This document shows, one piece after another, positions 7,899 to 17,336 of a DNA stretch of 45,883 nucleotides. Origin of the DNA: an uncultured Bdellovibrionales bacterium (GTDB lineage Bacteria > Bdellovibrionota > Bdellovibrionia > Bdellovibrionales > UBA1609). Position numbers and translations under genes: made by a program. The stretch is taken from the NCBI GenBank assembly GCA_937936325.1, contig CALGWV010000018.1:1-45883 (forward strand), written 5' to 3'. Below the pieces are notes generated by a model. The model was not told where the DNA came from. It saw only the letters and a list, made by a program, of their open reading frames with translations, and searched no databases. Numbering within the stretch: the first letter of the stretch is position 1; the number at the start of each line of letters is the position of its first letter.

Positions 7899-8657
7899 TT
7901 AAATTTCGTGGAAATCACCTTCGCCTGTGATAAAGACGCTGGAGTTTTCTATAATTTTTTTAAGTGGAGTGTGCACGTTCCAATTGATGTCCAGCTGGAG
8001 TCCTGCAATGGGGCTTTTTTTTGTGCCTAAGTTAATAGGATTGCCCGTTGCAACAGAGACATTCACATCGATTCCAAAAAGAGTCCAGGGTATGTTTATG
8101 TTTTGGGGCACAACTTGGATGTTAGTGAGGTAAGAGCCAGAGCCATCTTCAGATTGTCCGCCATAAGTATAGCGGAGTACCAGATCTACCTTAAGCATTC
8201 GCTGTCCAGTGTATTTATTAGTATATTCCTTGGTGATGACTTTACGTACCGGAACTTTCCAACCCGTAAGTTTAGCCCAACAGGGGTTTTTAAAAGGGAG
8301 GACTGAGATCGAAGGCGCATCATTCATTTTAAAGCGAGCTTCACCCGTTTTGAAAAGATCAAAAACTTTTTTTCCTACTCTAAGGAGACCGTCTAATTCT
8401 TTTTCTAATTCTACAAATCTCATCATCGAGATCTTTTTACTCGATTTTTCTTTGTCAGAAAGATGGTCTTTTAAGAGTTCGTGATAGTCGGTCTTTCCGC
8501 AATCCTGGTTTGATTTTTTAAAAGTGAGCTCTCCATATTCTGTATGAGTGACTTTCATTGGCTGAGCTTGAATATCGAAAAAAGGAAAAGATGTCTTTTG
8601 GCTGAACCCAATTTGAGAGCTGAGTGAAAGTAAACCGATAAGAATAACTTTGATCAT
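7899..8657 (-). CDS. Secreted protein, unknown function
   Basis: The start is placed at the ATG at 8657 because an AAGGAGG motif lies four to five bases upstream; the track ORF begins 16 codons earlier in non-coding sequence. The N-terminus IKVILIGLLSLSSQIGFSQ is a signal peptide. The mature part is largely beta-type (LVLRYTYGGQSEDGSGSYL, LQLDINWNVHTPL) with two Cys (NQDCGK, NPCWAKL). I see no catalytic motif. It is the first gene of a probable operon with the small secreted gene ending at 7436. Confidence 0.7.
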   Translation of the reverse strand: MIKVILIGLLSLSSQIGFSQKTSFPFFDIQAQPMKVTHTEYGELTFKKSNQDCGKTDYHELLKDHLSDKEKSSKKISMMRFVELEKELDGLLRVGKKVFDLFKTGEARFKMNDAPSISVLPFKNPCWAKLTGWKVPVRKVITKEYTNKYTGQRMLKVDLVLRYTYGGQSEDGSGSYLTNIQVVPQNINIPWTLFGIDVNVSVATGNPINLGTKKSPIAGLQLDINWNVHTPLKKIIENSSVFITGEGDFHEI

Positions 8658-8857
8658 ATTTCCTCCTTGAAAAGATCGTTTAAGATAATGTATGTGGTTG
8701 GGCACAAAAAAAATTAAGGTCCCTCTGGCTTTACAGCATGAAAATCTAAAAGGCCTTATTTAATTGTAGATCTAAATTCTAAAAATTGTCTAAACTCATT
8801 CCAAGATGTTGCTGAGCAGTGGAACTCTGTTAAGTTTTGGTGATTTCTTTATTGTAT

Positions 8858-9373
8858 TTAAACCTCGAGATGCGATAAATAAAATTTATACTCACTGATG
8901 CTCTCTGTGATGTCGTCCATGGCTCTGTGAGAATCAGATTTTTTAAATTCAATGTTTTTGTGTAGGAAGTAGAGTTTCCATGCGCTCACATCTAACATTC
9001 TGTAATGCAGTTTTTTACTAAATTCGTTGAAGTAGGCTTCAAGAAATCTTCGGTCCTGCCAAATTGAGTTTCCCGCTAGAATTATAGAAGTGTCTTCTGT
9101 CCAGAACTCATTGGCCCAATTTATGAGCTTTTTTTCTACCTCTGATTCAGAAGGAGCGTCTGCAATAAGATCAACCAATCCTGAAGACCCATGCTGGTTT
9201 TTGTTCCAATCATCCATTTGGTCTAGGAGACTTTGGGGCTGGTGAACCACACTATGAAACTGGGACAGAGTGTTGAGCTCAAAGTCTGTCACTAATCCTG
9301 CAACCTCGATAATACGTTCTTTTGAGACATCGAGTCCTGTCATTTCTAAGTCGAGCCATAATAAGTTTTTCAT
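8858..9373 (-). CDS. orn: Oligoribonuclease
   Basis: A DEDDh-family 3'-5' exonuclease that degrades 2-5 nt RNAs, the last step of mRNA turnover and of pGpG removal in c-di-GMP signalling. Exo I is NLLWLDLEMTGLD, Exo II lies in ILAGNSIWQDRRFLEAYF, and Exo III is SHRAMDDITES; HYRMLDVSAWK and MDDWNKNQHGSSGLV are also typical of Orn. At 171 aa it is slightly shorter than E. coli Orn at the C-terminus. It is a single gene, divergent from the barrel-like gene at 9507. Confidence 0.95.
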   Translation of the reverse strand: MKNLLWLDLEMTGLDVSKERIIEVAGLVTDFELNTLSQFHSVVHQPQSLLDQMDDWNKNQHGSSGLVDLIADAPSESEVEKKLINWANEFWTEDTSIILAGNSIWQDRRFLEAYFNEFSKKLHYRMLDVSAWKLYFLHKNIEFKKSDSHRAMDDITESISEYKFYLSHLEV

Positions 9374-9506
9374 ATAGATAGTGTAGCACCAAATCAGATT
9401 AAAAAATGCTCCTTCACTAAAATAGAGAGTTGAGCAAAGGCCTCTAGAAAATGAATCAGCTTTAGCTCACGAATTGTTAAGGTATGTTCATTGATTAGAT
9501 GTCTGA

Positions 9507-10379
9507 ATGTGCCGATATCAAATAATGCGTCTGTTATGTTTTTTAGTTTTATTATTGGGGCCTTATTGGGCTCTGGCCGAAAGTCTATGTAAAAATAAGC
9601 TGAGCTTTCTTGAAACTAATGATGATTTTCTTTACTTATTTATTTCAGATGACTTTGGGTACACCCATGAGCTAGATCTTTCTTATGAAAGGATTTGTCC
9701 TGATTCTTTGAGCTGGAGAGTGGGGGTGAATGCGGCTCTTTATACTTTGGTAGAGTTTAATAGAAATCCTCCAGATGGTTTTGATCGTTCTATTTATTTA
9801 TGGGATTGGACAAGTCTAGATTTTGATGTAAAAAAAAATTACAATAGAGCTTCAAGTTATACAGAACAGAGTTTAAATTTTGGTTTAAGCCTTGGCTTTG
9901 GCTCTAATAATCGAGGCCTGGGCTACCTTCAGCAGAAATTCTTTCACGCTTTTATTAATCTCTTTTTTGAGCCTCCGATTTATGAATATCTTTATGGATC
10001 TGAAATTAACTATTTTGTGGATTTGAGATTGAGGTATGATTTAAAACTTTATTTAACCGACCCCATAGAATCAAAGAGAAACTTCAAAATTTTACTTTCT
10101 CCTCAATTTACCTTCTCTAATTTGAGTGTGAGAAATGAACTCTTAGTGAGTTTTGGGGTGTCTTGGGGCGATGAGAACTTAGATATTAGAATCATGAATC
10201 ACCTCAAGCTTTATATTGATGATCTCTACAGCAATGACATTGAATTGGGGCTTGCTTATAAATGGAGTTCTTGGGCTGTGTATTTTTCATTTCTAGAGAG
10301 AATAGAGCCCCCATTTGAGCGAAATCGATATGATGATAACGAGCCTGTATTTAAGTTCGGTTTTAGTTATTATTACTAG
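9507..10379 (+). CDS. Predicted outer-membrane beta-barrel protein, unknown function
   Basis: No family recognised. The signal peptide MRLLCFLVLLLGPYWALA starts at the internal ATG 9525, which may be the true start; neither ATG has a strong ribosome-binding site. Amphipathic strands rich in Tyr, Phe and Trp alternate throughout (LDLSYERI, SLNFGLSLGFG, VDLRLRYDLKLYLT, ELLVSFGVSWG, ELGLAYKWSSWAVYFSF). The chain ends in FKFGFSYYY, an aromatic terminus expected by the barrel-assembly machinery. Two Cys near the mature N-terminus (SLCKN, ERICPDS) could form a disulfide. Confidence 0.65.
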   Translation: MCRYQIMRLLCFLVLLLGPYWALAESLCKNKLSFLETNDDFLYLFISDDFGYTHELDLSYERICPDSLSWRVGVNAALYTLVEFNRNPPDGFDRSIYLWDWTSLDFDVKKNYNRASSYTEQSLNFGLSLGFGSNNRGLGYLQQKFFHAFINLFFEPPIYEYLYGSEINYFVDLRLRYDLKLYLTDPIESKRNFKILLSPQFTFSNLSVRNELLVSFGVSWGDENLDIRIMNHLKLYIDDLYSNDIELGLAYKWSSWAVYFSFLERIEPPFERNRYDDNEPVFKFGFSYYY

Positions 10380-10453
10380 GCTCTATTTTTTCTCTAAAAA
10401 TTTTTCTTTACGGCCCCAATCTAATGGTATTCATTCCAGACTTGTGATATTTC

Positions 10454-11812
10454 ATGACAATGATTGAAAAAACAGTACATTTTACCTCTTTAGGCTGCTC
10501 TAAAAATCTTGTAGATTCCCAGGTGATGTTGGGCCGTCTCTATGATAAAGGTTTTCGTGTTGAAGAAAACCCAGAGTTAGCAGAAGCCATTATCGTAAAC
10601 ACCTGCGCCTTTATTGAAAGTGCAAAAGATGAGTCCATTCAAACCATAATAAAAATGGCTGAGATAAAGTCAGATGAGACGGCCCTAGTGGTGTCTGGGT
10701 GTTTGGCTCAACGTTATCCTGTAGAGCTTGAAAAAGAATTCCCTGAAGTGGATCTGTTTATTGGAACCGGTGAGTATCATAAAGTCTATCAACTTCTAGA
10801 AGCTCGTAAAGAGGGCTCTCTTGAGAAAAAGTCATTTGTTGAAATCCCAAAATACATTCATACCGAATTCGACTCCCGAGTTTCAACAACACCTTCCTAT
10901 ATGGCTTGGCTCAAAGTCTCAGAAGGTTGTGACCGAAAATGCACTTTTTGTATTATCCCAAGTCTCAGGGGCCAGCTCCGCAGTCGCAGTGTAGAGTCAC
11001 TGATTGTGGAAACAAAAAGACTGATTGCACAAGGTGTGGGTGAGATCAATTTAATCTCGCAAGATCTCTCCTCTTATGGGGCAGACCTGGGAGAAGACCA
11101 AAATTTAGTCAGCTTGATTGAAGCTTTTGAATCTATAGAGAATCTCAAATGGGTGAGACTGTTTTATCATTATCCAGATGAGTTGAGTGATGAAGTGATT
11201 GCGGCCTTAAAAGCCTCGACTAAAGTAGTTCATTATTTGGATATGCCCGTACAACATATTAACACTCAAATTTTAAAAAGGATGAACAGAAAAATCACTT
11301 CTGAAAAAATGAAAGAGCGCATCGCAGAGCTTAAAAAGAGTTTGCCTGATATCGTTTTAAGAAGTTCAGTGATTGTAGGTTTTCCTGGAGAAACTCCTGA
11401 GCAATTTTTAGAGCTTTGTAAGTTCGTAAAAGAGGTCCAGTTTGATCATCTCGGTGTTTTTAAATATTCCGATGAAGAAGGCACTCCCGCTTACCGCTTG
11501 CCAGATAAAAACTCCCAGGACGTCATTGATGAGAGATTTGATGAAATCTATAAAATTCAAAAACAGGTCGTCCACCAAAAAAATCAAAGTTGGGTGGGCA
11601 AAACTGTGGAAGTTCTAGTAGAAGGAGAACACCCAGAAACAGAACTCCTCATTTCTGGGCGCCACTACGGCCAAGCCCCAGATATTGATGGGCAAGTGAT
11701 GATCAACGACACCCACGGCCACTCACTCAAAAGCGGCGACTTCATCAAAGTCAAAATCACAGAAGCCTTTGAGTACGATCTTGTGGGGGAGTACTTGGTG
11801 CCATCACTTTAG
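10454..11812 (+). CDS. rimO: Ribosomal protein S12 methylthiotransferase
   Basis: A radical-SAM methylthiotransferase that modifies the conserved aspartate of ribosomal protein S12. The N-terminal UPF0004 domain has its three cluster cysteines (C15 in SLGCSKN, C51 in NTCAF, C83 in SGCLAQ). The radical-SAM CxxxCxxC lies at C159/C163/C166 (EGCDRKCTFC). A C-terminal TRAM domain follows (VGKTVEVLVEGEHPE). LGCSKNLVDSQ and the length of 452 aa fit RimO better than MiaB. ATG at 10454 or 10460 could start; no strong Shine-Dalgarno is visible. Confidence 0.95.
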   Translation: MTMIEKTVHFTSLGCSKNLVDSQVMLGRLYDKGFRVEENPELAEAIIVNTCAFIESAKDESIQTIIKMAEIKSDETALVVSGCLAQRYPVELEKEFPEVDLFIGTGEYHKVYQLLEARKEGSLEKKSFVEIPKYIHTEFDSRVSTTPSYMAWLKVSEGCDRKCTFCIIPSLRGQLRSRSVESLIVETKRLIAQGVGEINLISQDLSSYGADLGEDQNLVSLIEAFESIENLKWVRLFYHYPDELSDEVIAALKASTKVVHYLDMPVQHINTQILKRMNRKITSEKMKERIAELKKSLPDIVLRSSVIVGFPGETPEQFLELCKFVKEVQFDHLGVFKYSDEEGTPAYRLPDKNSQDVIDERFDEIYKIQKQVVHQKNQSWVGKTVEVLVEGEHPETELLISGRHYGQAPDIDGQVMINDTHGHSLKSGDFIKVKITEAFEYDLVGEYLVPSL

Positions 11813-11912
11813 AGGCTCAGGTTATTGTAAATACGATAGAAATAGTACTTTATTGTAAAATTTTTAAAAAGAAACTTTCCCAAAAACCTGTTTCATGATA
11901 GACACATGAGCT

Positions 11913-13250
11913 ATGAAAAATATTAAGAAATACATCTTAAAAACCATCACTTACACGCTATTTTTGAACTTCACTGGTGTCCTCGTTTTGGCTAATGTAG
12001 ACGATACCGGTTCTGGCAAGCCTTGTAAGTTCGATTTTATACTAAATCTAGAGCGAGCTCTACCTATAGAAAGTGCTTTAAGGCAGCAGGCTGTTGCAGA
12101 AGACCTCGAGGCTAGAGATCAGAGCTCTGCCACAGGTTTACCTTTAGGACAGAACGCCTTAGCCATTAATGTTATAAACGCTCGTAACCTAGCTGATCCT
12201 GCCGTTATTGATCGTTTATCCCTGATCGGAATAGAAGCCGCAAAAGTCTCATCAATTATAAGAGCAGGCGAATTTTTAGTTCTAACAGATATGGGGCCGA
12301 GCCTTTGGGAGCATGAAAGCTTTAATGCCTGGATGGGCTTGAGACCAACAGGAATGCTTACCGAAATGAGCACGGCTCATGAGCAGGTCGAGTATATAGG
12401 AGTTGTTCCTGAACATGCCCACCCTGGTTTATCTCCAGAACTTGTAGCCATGATGAGTGAGTCTTTCAACGTGAATATGAATGTGTTTTTAGAACAAGGT
12501 GCCTCCTCCATTAACAAAGATGCAGAAGATGAAGTTTTTGAGTACCTCTTTGGTAGCGTTGTTAGAAGAACGAGTAGGCAGGTCATTGAGTCTGAAAGAA
12601 GAAATACAGTGCGATTCCCATGGGGGGCTGGTATTGAATTTGCGGAACACAATGGTATGGATCCAGAATTAGCTCTTGGGGTGGTCGCTACTTTAGCTCG
12701 ATTCTCTTTAGTCGATAATCTGATATTCCAAAACCAAAGTGGCGACATGGTTAGAGTAAAAGATGCTCTGGACTTTGATTCTCGAATTTTTTTAGCAAGA
12801 GTTCCAAGTATGTCTATATTAGGACCTGTTCTGAGTGAGCTTCCAATAATCTTGAATCCATATCATATAGTAGCTGGACACTTGGAAAGCTTTGAGTTGC
12901 CAATTCATACTCAAAATATTATGGGCCAGGAGGTCTTTTTTAAGCCTCAGGTAAAAAAGCAAAAAACAGAGCTGGATTTCACCCCTGAGTTATTCTGGCG
13001 TGCAGACGTAGACAGAAATATTTATGATGATGTTGCGGAACCTATTAGAGATAAAATAAGTTCAGACGTATCAGAGCTATTTAAAGATTTCGTAGAGCAA
13101 CATTTCTCCGGCTTGTTACACAGGCCTCAAATTTCTTTTGAACTCAGAGAGAGGGATCCTTCTATGGTCGAAGTTTACGCACACATTGAAGGCTTAACAG
13201 AAGGCGAAAAGGCCCTCTTTGCCTATTATATTACCTCAGTAAAAAACTAA
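11913..13250 (+). CDS. Secreted protein of unknown function
   Basis: No family recognised. The N-terminus KKYILKTITYTLFLNFTGVLVLA is a signal peptide. The mature protein is acidic, about 420 aa, with a single Cys near the N-terminus (KPCKFD). Hydrophobic and helical segments such as LSLIGIEAAKVSSIIRAGEF and LALGVVATLARFSLV are present, and there are several isolated His (EHAHPG, AEHNGMD, YHIVAGHLE) that could bind metal, though no known metalloprotease motif is seen. It is flanked by rimO upstream and convergent recG downstream. Confidence 0.65.
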   Translation: MKNIKKYILKTITYTLFLNFTGVLVLANVDDTGSGKPCKFDFILNLERALPIESALRQQAVAEDLEARDQSSATGLPLGQNALAINVINARNLADPAVIDRLSLIGIEAAKVSSIIRAGEFLVLTDMGPSLWEHESFNAWMGLRPTGMLTEMSTAHEQVEYIGVVPEHAHPGLSPELVAMMSESFNVNMNVFLEQGASSINKDAEDEVFEYLFGSVVRRTSRQVIESERRNTVRFPWGAGIEFAEHNGMDPELALGVVATLARFSLVDNLIFQNQSGDMVRVKDALDFDSRIFLARVPSMSILGPVLSELPIILNPYHIVAGHLESFELPIHTQNIMGQEVFFKPQVKKQKTELDFTPELFWRADVDRNIYDDVAEPIRDKISSDVSELFKDFVEQHFSGLLHRPQISFELRERDPSMVEVYAHIEGLTEGEKALFAYYITSVKN

Positions 13251-13341
13251 CAGTTTAAGCCTCTTTATCCTTGCCCGAGTCACATCTCTATTTGAAACTT
13301 TGGTGCCAGTCCTCTTTTGAGTATGTGGAGCGTTATTAGAA

Positions 13342-15468
13342 TCAGCCGATTTTAGCTAGCTCAAAGTCTTGTTTGAACTTTTCTAGCCTTGCTTTGAGCT
13401 TTTGATTTTTGGGGAGACTCACATTGGGGTCTTCTTTTAAAATCTCAAAGGCTGTCTCTCTTGCCGCATAAAGAGCTTTTGTGTGTGTCAATAGATTGGC
13501 AAACTTAAACCCAGGAAGGCCCGACTGTTTGGCTCCGAGATACTCACCAGGGCCTCGAAGTAACAGATCCTGTTCTGAAATGTAAAAACCGTCAGTACTT
13601 TTTTCCATAATTTTAGCGCGCTCAATTGAAACCTTTGAAAGCTGCTCTCCGAGCATTAAAAAACAATAGCTTTGGTGCTGGCCTCGCCCCACTCGACCTC
13701 GTAGCTGATGGAGTTGTGAGAGCCCAAATCTTTCAGAGTGTTCAATAATAATTATGTTAGCGTTAGGCACGTCTACACCCACTTCCACAATAGTGGTGGC
13801 CACTAGAACATCGAAATCGTGGTTTTTAAATTTAGCCATGAGTTCATCTTTTTCTGCTGGTTTAAGTTTGCCATGAATGAGTCCAATTCTAAATTCAGGA
13901 AGCTGCTCTTCTAGCCAGTTTTTATGATCGGTGACATTTTTGAGATCTAGATTTTCGCTTTCTTCCACCAAAGGGCAGACCACATAAGCTTGGCGTCCTT
14001 GTTGAAGTTGTTGTTTTAAAAATGTGTAAGTGTCTTTGCGTCCTGATTCAAAATACTTTTTAGTTTTGATAGGCTGCCTCCCAGGAGGGAGCTCATCAAT
14101 CACTGAAATATCTAATTCTCCGTACACGGTCATGGAAAGTGTTCTGGGTATGGGTGTTGCTGTCATGACTAAAAAGTGAGGTTCCGCATTTTTGTTTTTA
14201 AGTTTTAATTGTTGTCTTTGAAAGACGCCAAAGCGGTGCTGCTCATCAATGATAACAAGTCCAAGTTGATCAAAATCCACAGTGTCTTGGATTAAAGCAT
14301 GGGTGCCCACCACAAATTGAATTTCTCCAGAGGCCAGTTTAGATTTAATATTTTTTTGCTCTGAAGTCTTTTGTCCGCCAGATAAAAAACCAACATTGAT
14401 ATTAGTGTTCTTAAAAAGCGTGAGTGTGTTTTGATAGTGTTGATTTGCGAGTATCTCAGTGGGCGCCATCAGTGCAACTTGTGATCCGGCCTCGATCACC
14501 TTGAGGCTGCAAATTTGTGCGACCAGTGTTTTTCCACTGCCCACATCTCCTTGCAGCAGGCGTGTCATGGGGTGGTTTTGTTTTAAGTCCTCTTCAATTT
14601 CAGTGAGCACTCTTGTTTGTGCCGTTGTGAGAGTGAAATTGATTTCATTCAATATTTTTTGTTTTTGTTGAGCTACAATAGGAAAACCTTGGGAGCTCGC
14701 TTTTTTAATATGTTGTTTTTTAAAAGCCAGCTTCAACTCCATATCAAAGAATTCACCAAAGATGAGGCGTTTATGATAAGGGGACTCTTCCTGGTTCAGC
14801 TGTGAGCCACGCCTTGGGTCTGGCTTATGTAAAGCATTAAGTGAAGTCCACCAATCGGGGAGATTAAACTTTTCCAGTATCCACTTTGGTAAGGGTTCCG
14901 GAAAATCATCGGCTTGAACCTTTTTGTAGTTTTCTTCAAGGCTTTTAATTGTGACATCGACTAGCTTTCTGATTTTAGTATTTGAGATGCCGTAGGGCTC
15001 TGTATAAATGGGGATCAGTTCAAGTTCGGGGTCAGCAGCATTAGTATCACCTTCTTGAAGCACTTTCATCTCGGGGTGATTGAACTCAAGTCGATTTTTG
15101 TAGGCACTCACTTTACCGATCACTTCGATGGCTTGTCCTGCAGAGAACTGATCAAAAAAACCTTTATAAGGATTTCTAAAAAACTTACACGAAATCACAC
15201 CCGATGAGTCTCTTATCTCAACACTATAAAAACTTCGTCTAGGCCCCATGGCTACTTTTTGGTACCGAATAAATTGAGCTTTGATACGAACAGAGTCTCC
15301 GGCGGCAAGACTTGCGATATTGCGACCGAGTCTGCGGTCTTGGTACTCTCTTGGTATAAACTCAACAAGGTCTTTGGCTTTATAAAGGCCCGCCTTATTA
15401 AACAATCCTCCGAGACCGGGCCCCACACCTTTTACAAACTGGATATCAGAATCTAGATACAACCCCAT
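13342..15468 (-). CDS. recG: ATP-dependent DNA helicase RecG
   Basis: Remodels stalled replication forks and Holliday junctions. The N-terminal wedge/OB domain is visible (EYQDRRLGRNIASLAAGD, then HPEMKVL). SF2 helicase motifs follow: LLQGDVGSGKT at residues 305-314, Walker B DEQHRFGVFQR, TATPIPRTL, and the C-terminal QLHQLRGRVGRGQHQSYC. At 708 aa it is full length. It starts 10 bases after the lysS stop and is probably co-transcribed with lysS. Confidence 0.97.
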   Translation of the reverse strand: MGLYLDSDIQFVKGVGPGLGGLFNKAGLYKAKDLVEFIPREYQDRRLGRNIASLAAGDSVRIKAQFIRYQKVAMGPRRSFYSVEIRDSSGVISCKFFRNPYKGFFDQFSAGQAIEVIGKVSAYKNRLEFNHPEMKVLQEGDTNAADPELELIPIYTEPYGISNTKIRKLVDVTIKSLEENYKKVQADDFPEPLPKWILEKFNLPDWWTSLNALHKPDPRRGSQLNQEESPYHKRLIFGEFFDMELKLAFKKQHIKKASSQGFPIVAQQKQKILNEINFTLTTAQTRVLTEIEEDLKQNHPMTRLLQGDVGSGKTLVAQICSLKVIEAGSQVALMAPTEILANQHYQNTLTLFKNTNINVGFLSGGQKTSEQKNIKSKLASGEIQFVVGTHALIQDTVDFDQLGLVIIDEQHRFGVFQRQQLKLKNKNAEPHFLVMTATPIPRTLSMTVYGELDISVIDELPPGRQPIKTKKYFESGRKDTYTFLKQQLQQGRQAYVVCPLVEESENLDLKNVTDHKNWLEEQLPEFRIGLIHGKLKPAEKDELMAKFKNHDFDVLVATTIVEVGVDVPNANIIIIEHSERFGLSQLHQLRGRVGRGQHQSYCFLMLGEQLSKVSIERAKIMEKSTDGFYISEQDLLLRGPGEYLGAKQSGLPGFKFANLLTHTKALYAARETAFEILKEDPNVSLPKNQKLKARLEKFKQDFELAKIG

Positions 15469-15478
15469 GCTAAAAAAT

Positions 15479-16954
15479 CTAAGATTTTGGTTTCATAGTG
15501 GGGAAGAGCAAAATATCTTTAATAGAGCTTTGATCTGTAAGAAGCATAATGATACGCTCCACCCCTATGCCTACGCCCCCTGTGGGTGGCATGCCCACTT
15601 CAATGGCTTTAATAAAGTCATCATCCATGGGTTGAGCTTCTTCATCTACTAGACGTTGGCTTTCTTGCTCTTTAAGGCGAGCCAGTTGCTCCACTGGATC
15701 GTTGAGCTCGGTGTAAGCGTTCCCGATTTCCATGCCAGCACACACAGGTTCAAAACGCTCGACTAAACCTTTTTCCGTGCGGTGGTCTTTAGTGAGCGGT
15801 GAGATCTCTTTAGGGTGATCGATTATAAATGTGGGGTTCCAAATTTTGGGTTCTACATAATAATCAAAAAGCTCCATAACCAGTTGTCCGTGGGCTTTGT
15901 TTTTGGTTTCATATTTAGGGTCCACTTTAGTCACTTCTGAAGCCAAATCAGAAACACTCATTTGTTTCACATCCAGATCTGCATATTTTTTTAATGAATC
16001 ATAAACACTTAGGCGCTCCCAAGGTGTGGTGAAGTCCAGTTCTTTTTCTTGATAGGTGATTGTTGTAGTTCCGTGCACTTTCTCACAGAGGTGTGAGATT
16101 AACTCTTCAAACTGAAGCATCTGATCTTTGTAATCAGTGTAGGATTCATAGTACTCAAGCATGGTGAACTCAGGGTTGTGAGAGCGGTCGATGCCTTCGT
16201 TTCTAAAATTTTTACCAATTTCGTAAACCTTTTCAAAGCCACCTACGATAAGTCTTTTTAAATAGAGTTCTGGGCTGATTTTTAGATAAAGAGGAATGTC
16301 CAAGGCCCTGTGATGAGTTTTAAAAGGATAAGCTGATGCTCCTCCGTAAATAGGTTGCAAGACGGGTGTCTCCACTTCCATAAAGCCTTTGTTGTCTAAA
16401 AATTGTCGTATAGAGCGAATAATCATGGAGCGCACTTCAAAGAGTTTCCGGCTGTCTTCGCTCATGACCAAATCAAGGTAGCGCCTTCTGTATTTCGTTT
16501 CGACATCACTTAAGCCGTGATATTTTTCTGGGAGTGGCTCTAGGCTTTTACAAAGTATTTTAAGATCTGTAACCCTTAATGTGGCTTCGCCCTTACGGGT
16601 TTTAAAAACATAGCCTTCTACGCCGATAAAATCACCGATGTCCAACAAAGGAAATAAATTTTGTTGTTCTTCAGAAACTTCCGCAAGTTTAATATAGCAC
16701 TGGTTTTTTCCAGATTGGTCTTGAATGTTAAAAAAAGCCGCTTTGCCCATGGGCCTTTTCGTCATAAGACGTCCGGCTAATATGAGCGTTTCAGTTTCAA
16801 GAGATTCACCTTCGGATAAAGCTTCTGCACGAGGAGAGATTTCATTGCAATGATTCTTTTTTATAAATTCATGGGGATAAGGATCTATTCCTAATTTTTT
16901 GATTTCTTCAAGTTTGCGGAGTTTTTCGTCTCTAATCGGATTCGTGTCAGTCAT
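15479..16954 (-). CDS. lysS: Lysyl-tRNA synthetase (class II)
   Basis: Charges tRNA-Lys. The N-terminal OB-fold anticodon domain (ETLILAGRLMTKRPMGKAAF) precedes the class II motifs: motif 1 FMEVETPVLQPIYGGA, motif 2 FRNEGIDRSHNPEFTMLEY, and motif 3 GVGIGVERIIMLLT. At 491 aa it has the usual length. The ATG is preceded by AAGG at a good distance. Upstream lie a strong promoter and a terminator-like hairpin (separate entries). It is first in a probable lysS-recG operon. Confidence 0.97.
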   Translation of the reverse strand: MTDTNPIRDEKLRKLEEIKKLGIDPYPHEFIKKNHCNEISPRAEALSEGESLETETLILAGRLMTKRPMGKAAFFNIQDQSGKNQCYIKLAEVSEEQQNLFPLLDIGDFIGVEGYVFKTRKGEATLRVTDLKILCKSLEPLPEKYHGLSDVETKYRRRYLDLVMSEDSRKLFEVRSMIIRSIRQFLDNKGFMEVETPVLQPIYGGASAYPFKTHHRALDIPLYLKISPELYLKRLIVGGFEKVYEIGKNFRNEGIDRSHNPEFTMLEYYESYTDYKDQMLQFEELISHLCEKVHGTTTITYQEKELDFTTPWERLSVYDSLKKYADLDVKQMSVSDLASEVTKVDPKYETKNKAHGQLVMELFDYYVEPKIWNPTFIIDHPKEISPLTKDHRTEKGLVERFEPVCAGMEIGNAYTELNDPVEQLARLKEQESQRLVDEEAQPMDDDFIKAIEVGMPPTGGVGIGVERIIMLLTDQSSIKDILLFPTMKPKS

Positions 16955-16973
16955 ATCACAGCCTTAGTAAAAA

Positions 16974-16993
16974 CCCAGATCCGTGGATCTGGG
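16974..16993 (-). promoter_or_regulatory. Terminator-like hairpin in the lysS leader
   Basis: On the minus strand CCCAGATCC pairs perfectly with GGATCTGGG and is followed directly by TTTTT, then ACTAAGG and, 20 bases beyond the hairpin, the lysS ATG. It lies between the predicted lysS promoter and the gene, so it is inside the leader. On the plus strand it is followed by A residues, so it is not a plus-strand terminator. It could attenuate or insulate lysS transcription, or stabilise the 5' end. Confidence 0.55.
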
Positions 16994-17003
16994 CAAAAAA
17001 AGA

Positions 17004-17033
17004 ATTATAATCTACATTTCTTATCTGTGTCGA
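17004..17033 (-). promoter_or_regulatory. Predicted sigma-70 type promoter of lysS
   Basis: On the minus strand the sequence reads TCGACA (17033-17028), an 18-base spacer, then a perfect TATAAT (17009-17004). Transcription would begin near 16997, just before the leader hairpin, giving a leader of roughly 45 bases. The match is good on both boxes but has not been tested. Confidence 0.6.
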
Positions 17034-17120
17034 GACTGATTTTGCTTAAAGTGTGGGTTCAATTAAAATTCCTGCTCATTTTTTTAAGTATGATGATTCT
17101 AAAGCCTAAAATGGAGAGTT

Positions 17121-17336
17121 TTATTTTTTAATATAAGAGGTAACTTTGAAAAATTTAGTAAATAAGCCTTTAAACTCTATATCAGAAAACTTCTCTTTCT
17201 GTCTCTTGAAGTAGGTAAGGTTGAGTTTACGGCCTTCAAGTCTTTGTTCATTCAAAGTTCCAACCTCAAAGCTATACATAGAAATACGATGAAAAATGTC
17301 AGCCCCGGAGCGAGCTTCAAAATTTTTAATAGAGAC
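17121..17336 (-). pseudogene. Truncated paralogue (C-terminal fragment) of the 17517-18209 protein
   Basis: The minus strand encodes 71 residues ending in a TAA at 17121 with no start or signal peptide. YSFEVGTLNEQRLEGRKLNL aligns with YVFEVGSLSENMLNGHKLNL of the intact neighbour, and the ADIF segment upstream with its TNIF. The ends (KGLFTKFFKVTS versus QTLIRNFFEVSF) also match. Homology stops at about 17336, where palindromic element D begins, so the 5' two thirds are missing. It is absent from the ORF track because no start codon is left. It is best read as a decayed tandem duplicate. Confidence 0.75.
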
